This document shows, piece after piece, positions 1-10,996 of a stretch of DNA of 64,000 nucleotides. The stretch lies in assembly GCA_015680685.1 (NCBI GenBank), contig MNCI01013784.1:1234-65233 (forward strand), written 5' to 3'. Within the stretch, counting starts at the first letter, position 1. Each line of letters starts with the position of its first letter. The notes below the pieces were generated by a model. The model saw only the letters and a program-made list of their open reading frames with translations, searched no databases and had not been told where the DNA came from. Origin of the DNA: Gnetum montanum. Taxonomy: Eukaryota > Streptophyta > Gnetopsida > Gnetales > Gnetaceae. A program made the translations under genes and the position numbers.

Positions 1-1100
1 CGATGCAACAAAACACACATATGTAGATACCACCGTGATGAGGTATGAATTCAATGCTACACAAGACACGAGTCACAAATACATGAATAGTGAGATGAGG
101 CAAATTATAGAAGGGATTGCAGAGAGTAGGACATGAGGTAACTAGCCTAGGACACAATGAATCCTCAATGTAAGGCATGATTAATGTGTCATTAACCCTT
201 CACTCAAAAATCAGGACCAAGTCCATTCCTCTTATTAGTGACATTGCATTGCTTCATTCAATGATGGACAATCATAAGAGCACCATGACGACAAGGCGTA
301 CAATCACTTGGCATTTCATACAAGGGAGGAGTGATTTTGCTTTGTGACACTTTTTTTTGATGAAGTATTACTTAATCCAGAGAAGCCACCTACTTTTAGG
401 CATGGGTGCATGTCTTTCTAGTGGGATCCCCTAGATTAGCATTATTATTATTTTCTGGTTGAGTGCCTTTGGATTACTCTTACTCCCATTTTTCATTAGG
501 TCTACAAGGATCTTAGTACAACCAAGCTACATGGTAACTCCCATAGACGTCACCAAAGAGAATCCACAAGTCCCCTTGATGTCACACCCTAACCATTCCC
601 TCTTGGTCCATCCTTCTTTGTTCTGGGCACAATAACACAAAATTACTTTAAGTTTTAATGATTAGGAATATCATTGTACCCATGGTAGAACCTCTTATTA
701 ATAAAATGGGTGAATGGATGTTGTGGGCTCGTTGTTTAAATAATTAGTTACTTGAGACTTGATAGCATAAAACAACATCTCAACCAACGAGTCACATGAG
801 TGTTTTATTCCTAGATGAGATTACTTATAAAAAGATAAAAAGACAAAAAGACAATAAGTTGAAAAGTGAAAAATTGAAAAACAAAAATTTCAAAATTAAA
901 GAAATGAAAAATAATTATTAATCCTGCTTGTTATTAGAATGGGGGTATCCCCATAACTAAATGGTTGAGCATGGCTAGGATTAATAATGAAGAATTGGGA
1001 CCCTTGCATGTTGGAAATATTGGGATTCGGTCATACTTACCCCATTTGGGTTCACACACTTGATTATAGTAAGCATAGTGGGGCAATTTATAAGATGTAG
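1..1100 (-). other. A1 element: noncoding region downstream of gag
   Basis: This is the internal part of the Athila-like element A1 that follows gag in element orientation. It aligns by eye along most of its length with 29060-30100 of the sister copy A2. No coding frame is recognisable. It contains a block at 394-423 (GGCATGGGTGCATGTC then TTTCTAGT) that is shared with A2, E1 and E2. The rest of the element lies beyond the window start. Confidence 0.6.
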
Positions 1101-2759
1101 TTAACTGATGAGTGGTTGACCCACTATGGCATCCTTGACCGTAAGATGATATGCAAGGATTGATCTATCTCCCTCAGTTGCTATATTCATTGGGCCATAT
1201 GGTTGGTGGAGTATTTGTTGATGGCCCTGAGAAAGTAACATGAGGTGTTGGGTTCGAGAAGGGAGTTGCACCACAGTGTTGGACTTGTGCTGGGTTGGAA
1301 GGTACAGTGGGCTTAGAATTGTGTTGTCCCTTCTTACGATCATGCCTAAAGAAGGGGCATCTTCAGTGTTGAGGAGATTCCCCACTACTATTGTCAGTAG
1401 TAGTACAAGTAACATTCATGGGTTGGTGCTATGGTGCAAAACCCTCTGGAACACCTGGTGGTGATGTAGAAGGAGGTGAAGGATGAGAATGTTGAAATTG
1501 AGGAGGAAGTGTAAGGTATCCAAGGTGGTGGTTGTGTTGGAGAGGAAATGATAGTATTAGGGAGAATGATAATAATGTGGTGAGATAGAGGATGTTGACT
1601 TAGTTGGAGAAACAAGATGTTGGACTTGATAAGCACTTAGGTTCAGATGATATGAAGGGTGTAACTAGTTTGAGGGTGGCCTCCTCCACGACTAGGATTG
1701 TTGCCATTGTGATTGAACATAGTATCTCTATATGAAATTTGGATGTAACACTCTTCCCCAATGCTCATGTAAATGTGACAAGATTGGGCATTGGCCCTTG
1801 GGGTGATCATACAGACAAATGTTGCATCGATACGTATGATTGGCAGTTAAGTTCTTATTCTTTTCAACCATTCTTTCTGATCATATAAAAGTGTTTTGTC
1901 CTATTTCTTATGTTGTCATAACTCTATCTCCAATAATGTTGGCATATTCTTCACATTTTTTATGCATCCATTCCATCATCTTATTGATCTTTGCCTCAAC
2001 TTCATCCAATGATTGTAGTATTGGAAAAGATGGTTCCACCTCCTTGAGGTGAGTTGATTTCTCCTCTTCATAATCTTGGGCCCTTGTTGATTTTTTGGCC
2101 TGTTGAGACTTTTCAGCATTCTCTCACTTAGCTAACTTCCTTTCTTCTTTTTCTATCCACTTAATAAGCTCTTGGAGTTGATGGGTTCGTAGCTCATATA
2201 GTTGACCTTGGGCATACATCCCTAGGGTCTCCCTTGTTTCATTACAGAGCCCATCTATGACGTGATACATTAGCCTTTCCTTGGAGAAACCATGGCCTAG
2301 GCAGTTGTTTAGTAATGCATAATATCTTTCTAAGGCCATGTCCAAAGGTTCATGTTATGCTTGTTGCCACTCTTGGATTTGTCTCCTCAAGGCTGACACT
2401 CTTGCATAAGTTTGATATCTTTCATTGAAGAGTTCTACCATTGTTGGCCAATGTCGGATTGATTTTGGTTTTAATGACCTATACCATACTTTTGCTTGGC
2501 CAACAAGTGTTACAGGAAAGAGCTTAGTTTTTTGCCATCCATTATTAATGTTGTTCCATGCACAAGCATCGTAGAAGGCTTGTAAATGTTGTTGCAGATC
2601 TAAATCGTAGTCTATTGAGAACTTAGGAAAGTTGTTTAAATCAAGCCTAGGTAGACGGATTTCCTTACAATGCTTACGGGATATTTGAACAGCCTCTTGT
2701 ATATGTGTTAAGCTTGTAGTGGCTAGTAGGGGTTCATCATCACTAGGTATATTATGCAT
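1101..2759 (-). pseudogene. gag: A1 gag polyprotein, decayed
   Basis: Gag forms the retrotransposon capsid and binds element RNA. Reading from 2759 leftwards, an N-terminal stretch (PLLATTS) is followed by a retrotrans_gag domain with WQKTKLFPVTL, VWYRSLKP and, after a stop or frame change near 2350, ALERYYALLNNCLGHG and YAQGQLYELRTHQLQELI. A zinc knuckle of the form C-x2-C-x4-H-x4-C (CNIC, then HPKGQC) is intact at 1788-1826. Below it the frame is rich in Pro, Ser and Thr and is broken. Domain order and motifs fit Athila-like plant Ty3/gypsy gag. The sister copy in A2 shares most of these words. Several stops rule out a working product. Confidence 0.75.
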
Positions 2760-3053
2760 TCATGAGTTGGGACAATGTTGTCTTCATTTATGTTTATAGG
2801 ATACCCCTACATCAGATTGGGTACTCCAAACTTCATCTTCATCATTGTATAATTTTTTGGTTCTCTAATGAATTGCCTTACTGGTTGTTGCATTATCATA
2901 GTTTTGTGAGAGAGACATGGTGTGTGAATTTGTGTGTGACTTAATCGAAATTAATTTCTTTTCTAAAAGGTGTATCATGAATACTTTGTTACAATGATCT
3001 TGTATGATATGACTAATCTAAATAACTAGCACCGTCCTTGGCAATGGTGCCAA
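2760..3053 (-). promoter_or_regulatory. A1 leader with primer-binding site (3035-3052)
   Basis: Directly internal to the 5' LTR, the minus strand reads TGGCACCATTGCCAAGGA. This matches the complement of the plant tRNA-Asp 3' end (TGGCGCCGTTGCCGGGGA) with differences mostly explained by CpG or C-to-T decay. One base separates it from the LTR end. The rest of the leader, up to the gag start at 2759, has no recognisable feature. Confidence 0.7.
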
Positions 3054-3851
3054 TGATGAGTGGCAAGGTACCCCTACACTCAACCATACAAATACAAGCG
3101 TTTCACACACGATCTGATCGAACTCTGTAGATGAGCTAGTTGTGGTATCTAGATAGTTACTTGTTGATCATAGTTTGTTGTCTTCCCATCTAAACTAGTA
3201 TTTTCTTTGTCACATATGGTTTAGTCTAGAGTGAGGTGTATGATGTGGTTTCTAACCTAGTGCTACTTTCTAGAGGCAATGAAAAATAACTTTAATTAAG
3301 CTAGGAGGAAAAGGGAGAGAGAAAGCTAAGTTAAGAGGAGATAAGGGAAGAGAGTCTAAACTAACCTAAGTGTGATGAGCATCTATTCCTTAATCATCCA
3401 TACACATCTTGGACCTTGTGCACAACTACCATTGGGATTACCAAGTGCAGATCCTAGGTACGCTACTGGGTTACCTAGTAGTCATACTTAAATGCTCGTG
3501 ATTAAGTTGTACTCATTCCGCATTTAAGGAGTTTAGGGTGAAGATAAATTAACTATGAAAGTAATAAATAACAGTAACAATTAAATAATTAAACTAAGTG
3601 AATGCTACAATGATGAAGTAATCTCAATCTTTATTGCTAGTTATGTGCATGTCCAAGTACATCACACTTGAATAAAGGATGTTGTACAATTGCAATCATC
3701 GCATTGTAGGCATGCACTAAGGAAGAGGGTGGAGAGGAAAAATTGACAAAAAGATCCTAAACTAAACTAACTCTTCCCATGTGCCTACATGTGTATTTAT
3801 AGGCCCACACAGGAACCATGATATCGTGTACCCAATATCGCTTGTCAGCAC
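3054..3851 (-). repeat. A1 5' LTR, left part (interrupted by B1)
   Basis: The segment begins TGATGAGTGGCA and aligns with the LTR of A2 at 26517-27454. It stops at 3851, where the B1 element is inserted, and continues at 12645-12792 to the terminus ACTCATCA. The two parts add up to about 946 bp, against 938 bp for the A2 LTR. A TATA-like site (tatttatagg) lies at about 3794-3803 and would drive leftward transcription. Partial 35-bp repeats (CACTGGGATTACCAAGTG type) lie near 3430-3490. Confidence 0.8.
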
Positions 3852-5271
3852 TATAGCGACCGAAAACGTCAATGGTTGGAACACCGAGAGGTTATCAAGT
3901 GCACAGCCTAACCTCGAATCCATATGAGGGCCATGCTGGAGAAAATGGAAATGGGGTGCCTTGAATGGACTTGTCAATCAAACAAGGACTTACGTGATGT
4001 TAAAATGATCATGTGTGAAAAGAGTTTATACTACATTATGTGTGGGCATCGGATCCAGCTTGGCTAGAGTGTAGTAGGATGTCCTGACTTGAGAACAATG
4101 ATGCAAACATGCAAATATGTATGAAATAGTAAGAAAGTACAAGCATAAAACTAAATGCTAGAGAGAAATGCTTGAGAAATGTAATAGAATTTGAGAATAG
4201 CAATGCACGACCCCAAAAGAGGGAGCATGGTTAATTCACAAAGGTATACACAGTGTACCATAGGCATAGTGGGAGCGTAGTCACAACCTTGGTGGTGTTG
4301 GGTCATGAAGTTTGGTGCTCGTCTTGATGAACTGTGCCTGCCAGGTTGGCCACCGTGATGTACCATGCAATGTTCTGTAGGGCTGCAGTGGGCCATGATG
4401 TGCAACTCTGCCTCTCTTCCGGTGTGATGTGCTCTGGGTCTCGTTTGCCCACAGAGATCAGTGCCCCCCTCTTTCAAAATGCCAAATGCCATGTGCTTAA
4501 AAAGGCTCACATCTAAGGAATGCCAACCACTTGGGAATGGCAATGGTCTAGGAATGTAACCACTGGGAAATGCCAACAATTAAGGAATGCCAACCCTTGG
4601 GGAATGCTAATGGTCCAAGGAATGTAACCACTATGGAATGCCAACGGTCTAGGAATGTAACTGCTGGGAGATGCCAACAATTAAAGAATGCCAACCCTTG
4701 GGGAATGCCAACGGTCTAGGAATGTAACTGCTGGGAGATGCCAACATTTAAGGAATGCTAACTGCTAGGGAATGCCAATGGTCTAGGAATGTAACTGCTG
4801 GGAGATGCCAACAATTAAAGAATGCCAACCCTTGGGGAATGCCAACGGTTTAGGAATGTAACCGCTGGGAGATGCCAACATTTAAGGAATGCTAACTGCT
4901 GGGGAATGCCAACGGTCCAGGAATGTAACTGCTAGGAGATGCCAACAATTAAGGAATGCCAACCCTTGGGGAATGCCAACAGTCAAGGAATGTAACCCTT
5001 GGGTTCCCAGGGTATTTATAAGGCTAGGTTTAGCCCAAAATATGGATCAAGTGCCATGTGGCAATGCGGTGGGTGGGACCATGCTTGTCCCATGTTATGT
5101 GTGGAACACGGGACACTTGCAGGGTTAAGCAGGCCATGTTGTGCTACACTGCATAGCTTGAAAACTGTGCTACGCTACGTAGTGTAACATCTATGTAGAA
5201 AGTGCCATTGTTTTAACACTTAGCCAAATTTGCAATCGTGATGTCGAGAACCAAAATTTTGTGGTGTTTCA
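3852..5271 (-). repeat. B1 3' LTR
   Basis: A 1420-bp LTR, identified by alignment with 10997-12644. The expected terminal dinucleotide has decayed from TGTAGC (still seen in B3 at 57722) to TATAGC at the left end. A TATA box for leftward transcription, TATAAATACC on the minus strand, lies at 5011-5020, about 250 bp inside the LTR start. The transcribed leader that follows it is filled by the tandem array described separately. Confidence 0.8.
4511..4997. repeat. Tandem array of GGAATGCCAAC/GGAATGTAAC units in the B1 3' LTR
   Basis: Short units of about 19-22 bp (GGAATGCCAACNNTTNAG, GGAATGTAACYGCTGGGAG) alternate. Together they form a higher-order repeat of roughly 60-130 bp, present about four times. 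The same array with fewer higher-order copies lies at 12012-12360 in the other LTR. It starts just downstream of the TATA box on the minus strand, so it would fall in the transcribed leader. Confidence 0.85.
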
Positions 5272-6181
5272 ATGGCCCCTCTTTGTTGACATTTGGAGGA
5301 GTGGCCCGAGAGATGTTGACAAAGAATTACAAAACACCACAGTAGAAATGCCACCAACATAACTTGTTAGCATAAGATTAGATGTCATTTTATCATGCTC
5401 AAGAGTGTTATGGGAATAAGGTTATGCTAGGGGAGAGGGGGTATAGGCAATGCTAGAGAGATGAAATTTGAACTGTGGGAATGAAATGAAAATAGTGGAT
5501 CATGATGTAAGATGCAAATTCAACATGGTTGACAATGACCATGGCATGATGTGGTTCACCCCTGAAACGTTGACCTCTTGTTGGAGTGTTTATGAGAGCA
5601 TCAAAGTCAATCTATGGCTTGGCCAGTTGTAAAGCTACAACATTGTTAATTTGCTTGGGGATGTGCTTTGCCCCATGTTTTTTCTTTTTTCTTTCTTTCT
5701 TTTTTTTTTTCTTTTTTTTTTGTGAGGTGAACCTTCTTTGGGTTTGGCTTACTATTGAATGTTAGCTGCAAGTTGGCCATCAAGAAGATGGACTTTGTTT
5801 TGATGCATCACATTGCATCTGTAGAATAGATGTTTCCTCCTAGGGATGATTCATGTTACATCCACTTAAGCTTTGACCATGCAACAGAGGCTCCCCATAG
5901 AACCAGTTATGTTACATCAACCATGGGTTCTATAGTTGATGTGAAGAAAATGCCATGTGCATCATAGTGTGTATGCATCTGAGGGATGTGAAATCATGAG
6001 TATGGGGGAGATAAGAGGATATTAGGATAATGGAGTGAATGTGCATAGGTTGTAATAAGGATGAGGGGTGGAGGTGCACTCTTGAGTGGCTCAACTACTC
6101 CAATCATGCACATCAGAGAAATGTGGTGACTTGCTGCTACAATGAAATACATCTCTGCATGACTATCTCTGAGGCTTCAAC
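5272..6181 (-). other. B1 3' internal region next to the PPT
   Basis: There is no coding frame. The part adjoining the LTR carries a purine-rich minus-strand tract (AACAAAGAGGGGCCAT) directly before TGAAACACC, a fitting polypurine tract. A long T-rich run on the plus strand (about 5679-5721) is a second purine tract on the element strand. Segments at 5530-5620 and 5810-5930 recur in B3 at 59720-59820 and 60040-60180. The right end (6181 leftward) would be the last exon if the splice-like acceptor is used. Confidence 0.55.
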
Positions 6182-6794
6182 CTGCAAACACAACTCTGAG
6201 AAGACAAGAAAACCATAAAATGTGCAATGCAAGTGCAAATGTCAAATGTGGAGATGCTGCAGGTGCTAGATGCAAAGATGCTGCAGGTGCTAGATGCAAA
6301 GATGCTGCAAATCTGTCAAATGCTGTGCTAGTTGCAAGTGCTTAGGAAGCCAGTGAAGGTGCCAAGACGACGATGCTGTGAGTCCTCTGAAGGTCACACT
6401 AATGGCCAATGCTCCAAAAAATTAGCAGAATGGTGAGAGGCGATAATGCTGCAAGTGCCCTAAGGGTTTCACCAATGGTAGGCGCTCAAATCTGATAAGC
6501 AACATGCTAGTTTAAAGTCCTGGTAGACTGTGATGTGCTAGTTTATAGTCCTAGCAGACTATTGGATGTTGTGCTAGTTTAACATCATGACGCAAGGGTG
6601 ATGCTAGTTTGGCATCGTAGTGGACGATGGATGTTGTGCCAGCTTAATGTCATGACCCAAGGATGAGCTGTGCTAGTTTATAGTCATAGCGGACTGTCTG
6701 TGCCAGCTTATAGTCATAGTAGATTGTTTATGCCAATTTATAGTCATAGCAGACTATCTATGCCAATTTATAGTCACAGCGGACTAGTGCTTAC
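6182..6794 (-). other. B1 putative 3' intron containing a tandem array
   Basis: On the minus strand the segment begins GTAAGCA after AAGCAAG and ends TTGTGTTTGCAG before GTTGAAGCC. Both are good plant splice consensus matches, and both recur at equivalent places in B3 (61565 and 60373). The interior holds an imperfect array of about 30-bp units (TGCYARTTTATAGTCATAGC, with TTTAACATCATG variants), clearest at 6510-6790. Splicing is inferred from sequence only. Confidence 0.45.
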
Positions 6795-7192
6795 CTTGCT
6801 TGTGTAAGGTGTGATGCTGCATGCATGGTCATGCTGTGTGCCTACAAGATCCTGCAAAAATCAACTAGAAAGAAGACAACATCAAGCAACACCTATCATA
6901 AACAGAGTTAAAATGTATGAATGAAATAAAAGCAACGTGTGGTAGTTTTAGGCCATTCCAGGCTGTAAGCTAGTTTAAGGCCTTTTCGGGCCATGTGTTT
7001 TTGTAGTTTTACGTTTATTTTGTTTTTTGATGTTTTTCAAATGCAATGTGCAAACTAAGTTGATGAATGTATAAACAAAGCAAAATGTGTGATCTAAGTG
7101 AGCAGGAAAAATGTAAATGCATAGGCTAGTGCAATGTACACAAAAGTCAAAAATGCATGGCAAGTAGAGGAAATGGGTAGGCAAGCACATAC
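6795..7192 (-). other. B1 region between protease and the 3' tandem array, intron-like
   Basis: After protease the minus strand reads AAATGTG then GTATGTGC at 7192, becomes T-rich, and reaches a pyrimidine-rich acceptor-like TTTCTAGTTGATTTTTGCAG ending at 6852. A 57-nt candidate exon (6851-6795) then leads to the donor at 6794. In Ogre elements an intron separates protease from RT, so this may be what remains of it where RT-RNase H-integrase have been lost. No protein homology is visible here. Confidence 0.35.
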
Positions 7193-7966
7193 CACATTTT
7201 TGGCTAATGAAAAGTCTTGGTCATGTAGTTGCTTCCTAACTGGGCATGGATTATAGACTGTGCAAGGCTTAGGATCCTCTGGGAAGCTATTGGCTTCAAC
7301 CACTCGTTCGGGTGTGTTAGCCTTAGGCACTGCATTGGTTGTTATAGGTGTATCACCAAGAAACTCTTCTTCCAAAACCTACGCCATGTTTATGTCGTGG
7401 ATAGTCGAACAGGAAATGTTATTACCATGGATGATAACTTGAGCACCTTCGTATGGAAGGTGGATTTCTTGGTCGATGAGAGAGGAGATGGCCCTTAGTT
7501 GAGCTAGCCAAGGCCTGCCTAGAATCATGTTGAAACCTAACATCTCCTCTATGATAGTGAAATCTAAGCTAGTGAGGAATTTCTCTCCCACTACAAAGGC
7601 TAAGTTGATTGTACCCTTGATTATGACATGTGATCCATTGAAGGATTTTAGACATGTGGTTTTGGTTTGCCTGATTTCATCTGCCAGGCCTAGCTTGTCG
7701 ATGATGGAGTACAAGACTACGTTCATTACTGCACCATCATCAACATGCACTCTGCGGATGGTGCACTGCCCAACATGTATGCTAATGGATAGTGGATTCG
7801 TAGTGACCTCCTCTCGTTTGGGGTTGACTTTAACTTCATCATCGCGAAAGGTTAAGGTTGTTGAACCCAATTCTTGTGGTGTGGGAGGCAACATTGTTGC
7901 ACGGATGGATGCCTCATTTGCAGGGATGTCCTCCATAATAGGAATGGAGGCTAAGACTTGGGCCAA
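7094..7966 (-). pseudogene. B1 retropepsin-like aspartic protease
   Basis: The protease cleaves the gag-pol polyprotein. The frame 7966-7379 is open for 195 residues. It shows a flap-type start (SISIHVGQCTIRRVHVDD), the active-site word VDDGA at 7730-7741 in place of D-S/T-G-A, and LKSFNGSHVIIKGTINLAF. It ends with the family hallmark GFNMILGRPWL and VIIHGNN. These words are typical of Tat/Ogre-lineage proteases, where a DDGA or DGGA active site is common, so it need not be dead. A second frame continues to 7094 before the intron-like segment. No catalytic pol domain follows. Confidence 0.75.
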
Positions 7967-10670
7967 TGCTTAGTAATGAGCAAGTGAGATCCTGACTAGG
8001 TCATACAAGCTAAACATTGTGTTCTTATGCTTGAGCATTTCTTTTACCTAGGTTAGTGCAACTACAAAGTCCTTGTCATTAGTTGTTGTGTTGGCCTTTA
8101 CTTCCTCCATGTGGTTTGAGAGACAGATCTCTTGCGAAGGGGACTTGGGCTTGGTTTATTTTGGGGTAGGGGCCCCAGTGTTCACTTGTTGTTTGCTGGT
8201 TGTGGCCCTTGCTTCGGTCATGGGGGTTTCGAGATGCTTGTTTGTTCTCTTCCATTGCCATTTGGTGGGTCTACTCGGGTTGCTAGTGGGATTGACCCTT
8301 GAGAGAGAAGGGATTAAGATGTTGCCCATTGTTGAGCTTCAGGTAGGTGAGGGGCCATCACATTGTGGCACCTTGATGACGAAAATTTGCTTAGCAGTTT
8401 TTGTTACTGTGTCATGCCAGTTTAACATCCTAGCAGATGATTGGTTCGGAACTTTGACCACAAAGGGTATTGCGGGTGCTTGAGGTAGCACTTTGATAAC
8501 AAAGGGAGACCTCTTTCTTGTGGAGGCTATAGGGACCTTTGTGTTGTTGGGAGGCACACGAATCATAAAAGGTTGTTACATATGTTTGGGCTTGCCACCT
8601 ATGCTAATGGAATTTATGACATAGGAGGCATCATCTGTATTGGATTGACTCACCATGTCGATCGCTAATTGGCCTTGTTCTATCATTTTGTGCAGGTCAT
8701 CTTGCAAGGCATAAAAATTTTCTATACTGTGACTAGCCAATTGATGGCAATGACAGTATTGGTCCAACTTAAAATGTGGGGACCGGGGGCTCATTTGGTA
8801 CTGCTAATGTGGAGTTCCTTAGTACTTCACAGTACCTTTCATGTTTTTAGCAAGTAATCGCCAATACATGTTTGTGTTGGATTTGCCTAGCTTTCAAGAG
8901 TTGCTCCAGTAATTTAGAGGGTTGCATCAGTAGTGGTATATACTTTGAGTGGTCCTTGCACTGAAAGTTGGGCCTTGGGATGGCCCCTGCCGATGTAGGT
9001 GAGTTGGCACCAAAGTTGGTGGCTTTGTCAGCTAGGGATTTGGGTTGCTTAGCTGTTGGACCCTAGTTGGTTGCTTTTGTGCTTATGGCCACCATTGCCA
9101 CTATTGTGTTTTTTTTTGCGAGTGTGTTGATTCCTATAGGCTACATAAGCTAGGTCATTGCTAGCTTGCGCTGCTTCCTCTATGTCCTTAATTTGTGCAA
9201 ATGCAGGCTCAAGGTACGGGCTTTCAAATAATAAAGTTTTGATTTAACAAAGTTATTTGCGACCACCTTAAGGATGGTAAGTAGATATGTTTTAGGGATG
9301 GGCTCATGAAGTTCATTGAGAGTTGCACTCCACCTTTGGATAAATTTCTATGTTGGCTCTAATGGCACGTGTTTAATCTAAATCAAGCTATCCAATGTGG
9401 CTTTAGGCTTTAGATTGTATTTAAAGTGGGTGACAAACTGGTGTAACAAATCCTCTAGAGAGGATATGGAGTTATAGGGTAAAGCTCGATACCATTCTAA
9501 GGCTTTTCCCATTAAGGACATAGCAAATACATGCAGAATTGCATGAGGCTAGGCCTAAAGCAATAGACATTCTAGTCGAAATGTCACTAGATGAGCATTT
9601 TGATTGCCCTCTCCATTGTACTTGGTTAGCTAGGGTAATGGGATTTCCTTCGGCAAGGTTATAGGTGGAATTGAAGGGTGGATTGGATCATCTTGGTAGA
9701 AGTACAACACCTTGATTTCCTTAGTGTTTGTGGTTTTAAGGTGCTTTACCTCTTTAGTTAACATGTGCATCATTTTCTTTGTGTCTACCCACTCTTGGGT
9801 GGTAGTCAGACCGGCGGGTTGAATGGATTGCGATTGATAGTAATTCGACTGTTCCATTATTTGTGGAAAGGGATACTATTGGATAGTTGATTGTTGTAGC
9901 GGAGCAACATTTAGAGATGGGATTAGAGGGTGTGGTATGTTATAGAGAGTAGGTTGGTGTTGTTGGATAGCTAGTGGGATCCACTACCCAATTATAGGTT
10001 GTGAAGTGATCAGTGGTGCTTGTTGGATTTGCACTTGAGGTATGTAATTGATGGACATGGAAGCAGGTATGACTGATGGCATCCCAATCACTTGCGGTCA
10101 AAAATTCGTTCATGCATTAGTTTGAGGAGAAGGTTGTTGGGATTATATTTGCAACGGTATGATGGAAGTGAATGTGTTACATTGAACATTGAACTTGGAG
10201 AAGATGGGAATGGGAGTGGGCACTTCTTGTAGAGAAGCTGGTGGTGGAAGTATAGTCTCTTCCAGGAAAGGTTGAAACAATGGGTTCATATGGGCATGGG
10301 GACTAACGGTATGGTATAAATTTCCATGTTCAGATTGGGCTATGAAATCATCTTCCTTGTCTCCACACTGAGGCTCTATTGGAGGTAACTATAGGCCTTG
10401 AGTTCTAGCCATGAGAAGCTGTGATATGAGTTTATGATGGTGTTCAGACAGTGAGATTATATCAAATGTTGAAGGGATGAACTCACGACCTCCTTTGTGG
10501 ACAAGTTCATAGTCTCGTTTCGCTTCCCTTTCCACACGATCGATAGGCAAGTTAGCTTGGATTTTAACACAAATGAAGTTATATTGTTCAAGGCTTAGTG
10601 TGGCTCACTTTGGCTGGATTGTGGTATCAAACATGTTAGACATTGATGTGGCAGGTTGATCTAGATTCAT
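7967..10670 (-). pseudogene. gag: B1 gag, heavily decayed
   Basis: The likely start is the ATG at 10668-10670 (MNLDQPATSMSNMFD). Reading leftward there are many stops. Gag words can still be followed: ERVEREAKRDYELV near 10520, MEQSNYYQSQSIQPAGL from 9857, a core with LTKYNGEGNQNAHL and SLMGKALEWYRALPYNSI near 9640-9480, and a zinc-knuckle-like YCHCHQLASHSIENFYAL in 8794-8576. That word matches the CxxHxxxxHxxxxC form of Tat/Ogre gag, with the last Cys changed to Phe. A proline- and serine-rich linker joins the protease. It is not functional. Confidence 0.65.
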
Positions 10671-10996
10671 ATTTATAGATCGGGTTGTGAAAGTTGCTAT
10701 TTGTAGAAAATGGCTAACTTTGAAAATGAAAAAAAAAATGACTAAATCTGCTGGTAGTAGGAAAATGGATAAGTGTAAAAATGAAAGAAAAAAAATGCTA
10801 AGTATGAAAATGTAGAAAAAAAATGCTAAGTGTGAAAATTGCTAAAAATGGCCAACTCTAGCGCTACACTCGCTACATTGGTGCTTGCTACGCTCTGAGA
10901 ACTTATTATGCTCTCTAGAACATCTAGAGTTTGGACTAAGTGCTAATCAAAAATGTAGAAAGAAATGGTTCATGCCCTTCTTCTAGCGCCAAAAAC
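10671..10996 (-). promoter_or_regulatory. B1 leader and candidate primer-binding site
   Basis: The internal side of the 5' LTR reads, on the minus strand, TGGCGCTAGAAGAAGGGC about 5 nt after the LTR end. It has the TGGCGC start common to Tat and Athila PBSs, but I cannot assign the tRNA. The leader includes A-rich repeats (10730-10850) and GCTACGCTCTGAG/TATGCTCTCTAG words at about 10860-10925, like the palindromes in the B2 and B3 LTRs. Confidence 0.5.

Noticed and set aside
4889-5187. Short frames with repeated MPT..ECN words in the B1 LTRs
   Set aside because: They are translations of the tandem array inside an LTR, not genes.
5679-5721. T-rich tract as a functional signal
   Set aside because: It may be a second purine tract on the element strand, but B3 has only a weak T-rich counterpart near 59930, so I did not claim a function.
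6510-6790. Repeat-spacer array in the B 3' region
   Set aside because: The units are head-to-tail variants of one 30-bp sequence with no distinct spacers, and the same array occurs in B3 as part of a retroelement.
7527-7973. 148-residue plus-strand open frame
   Set aside because: Antisense shadow of the B1 protease, whose motifs are clear on the minus strand.
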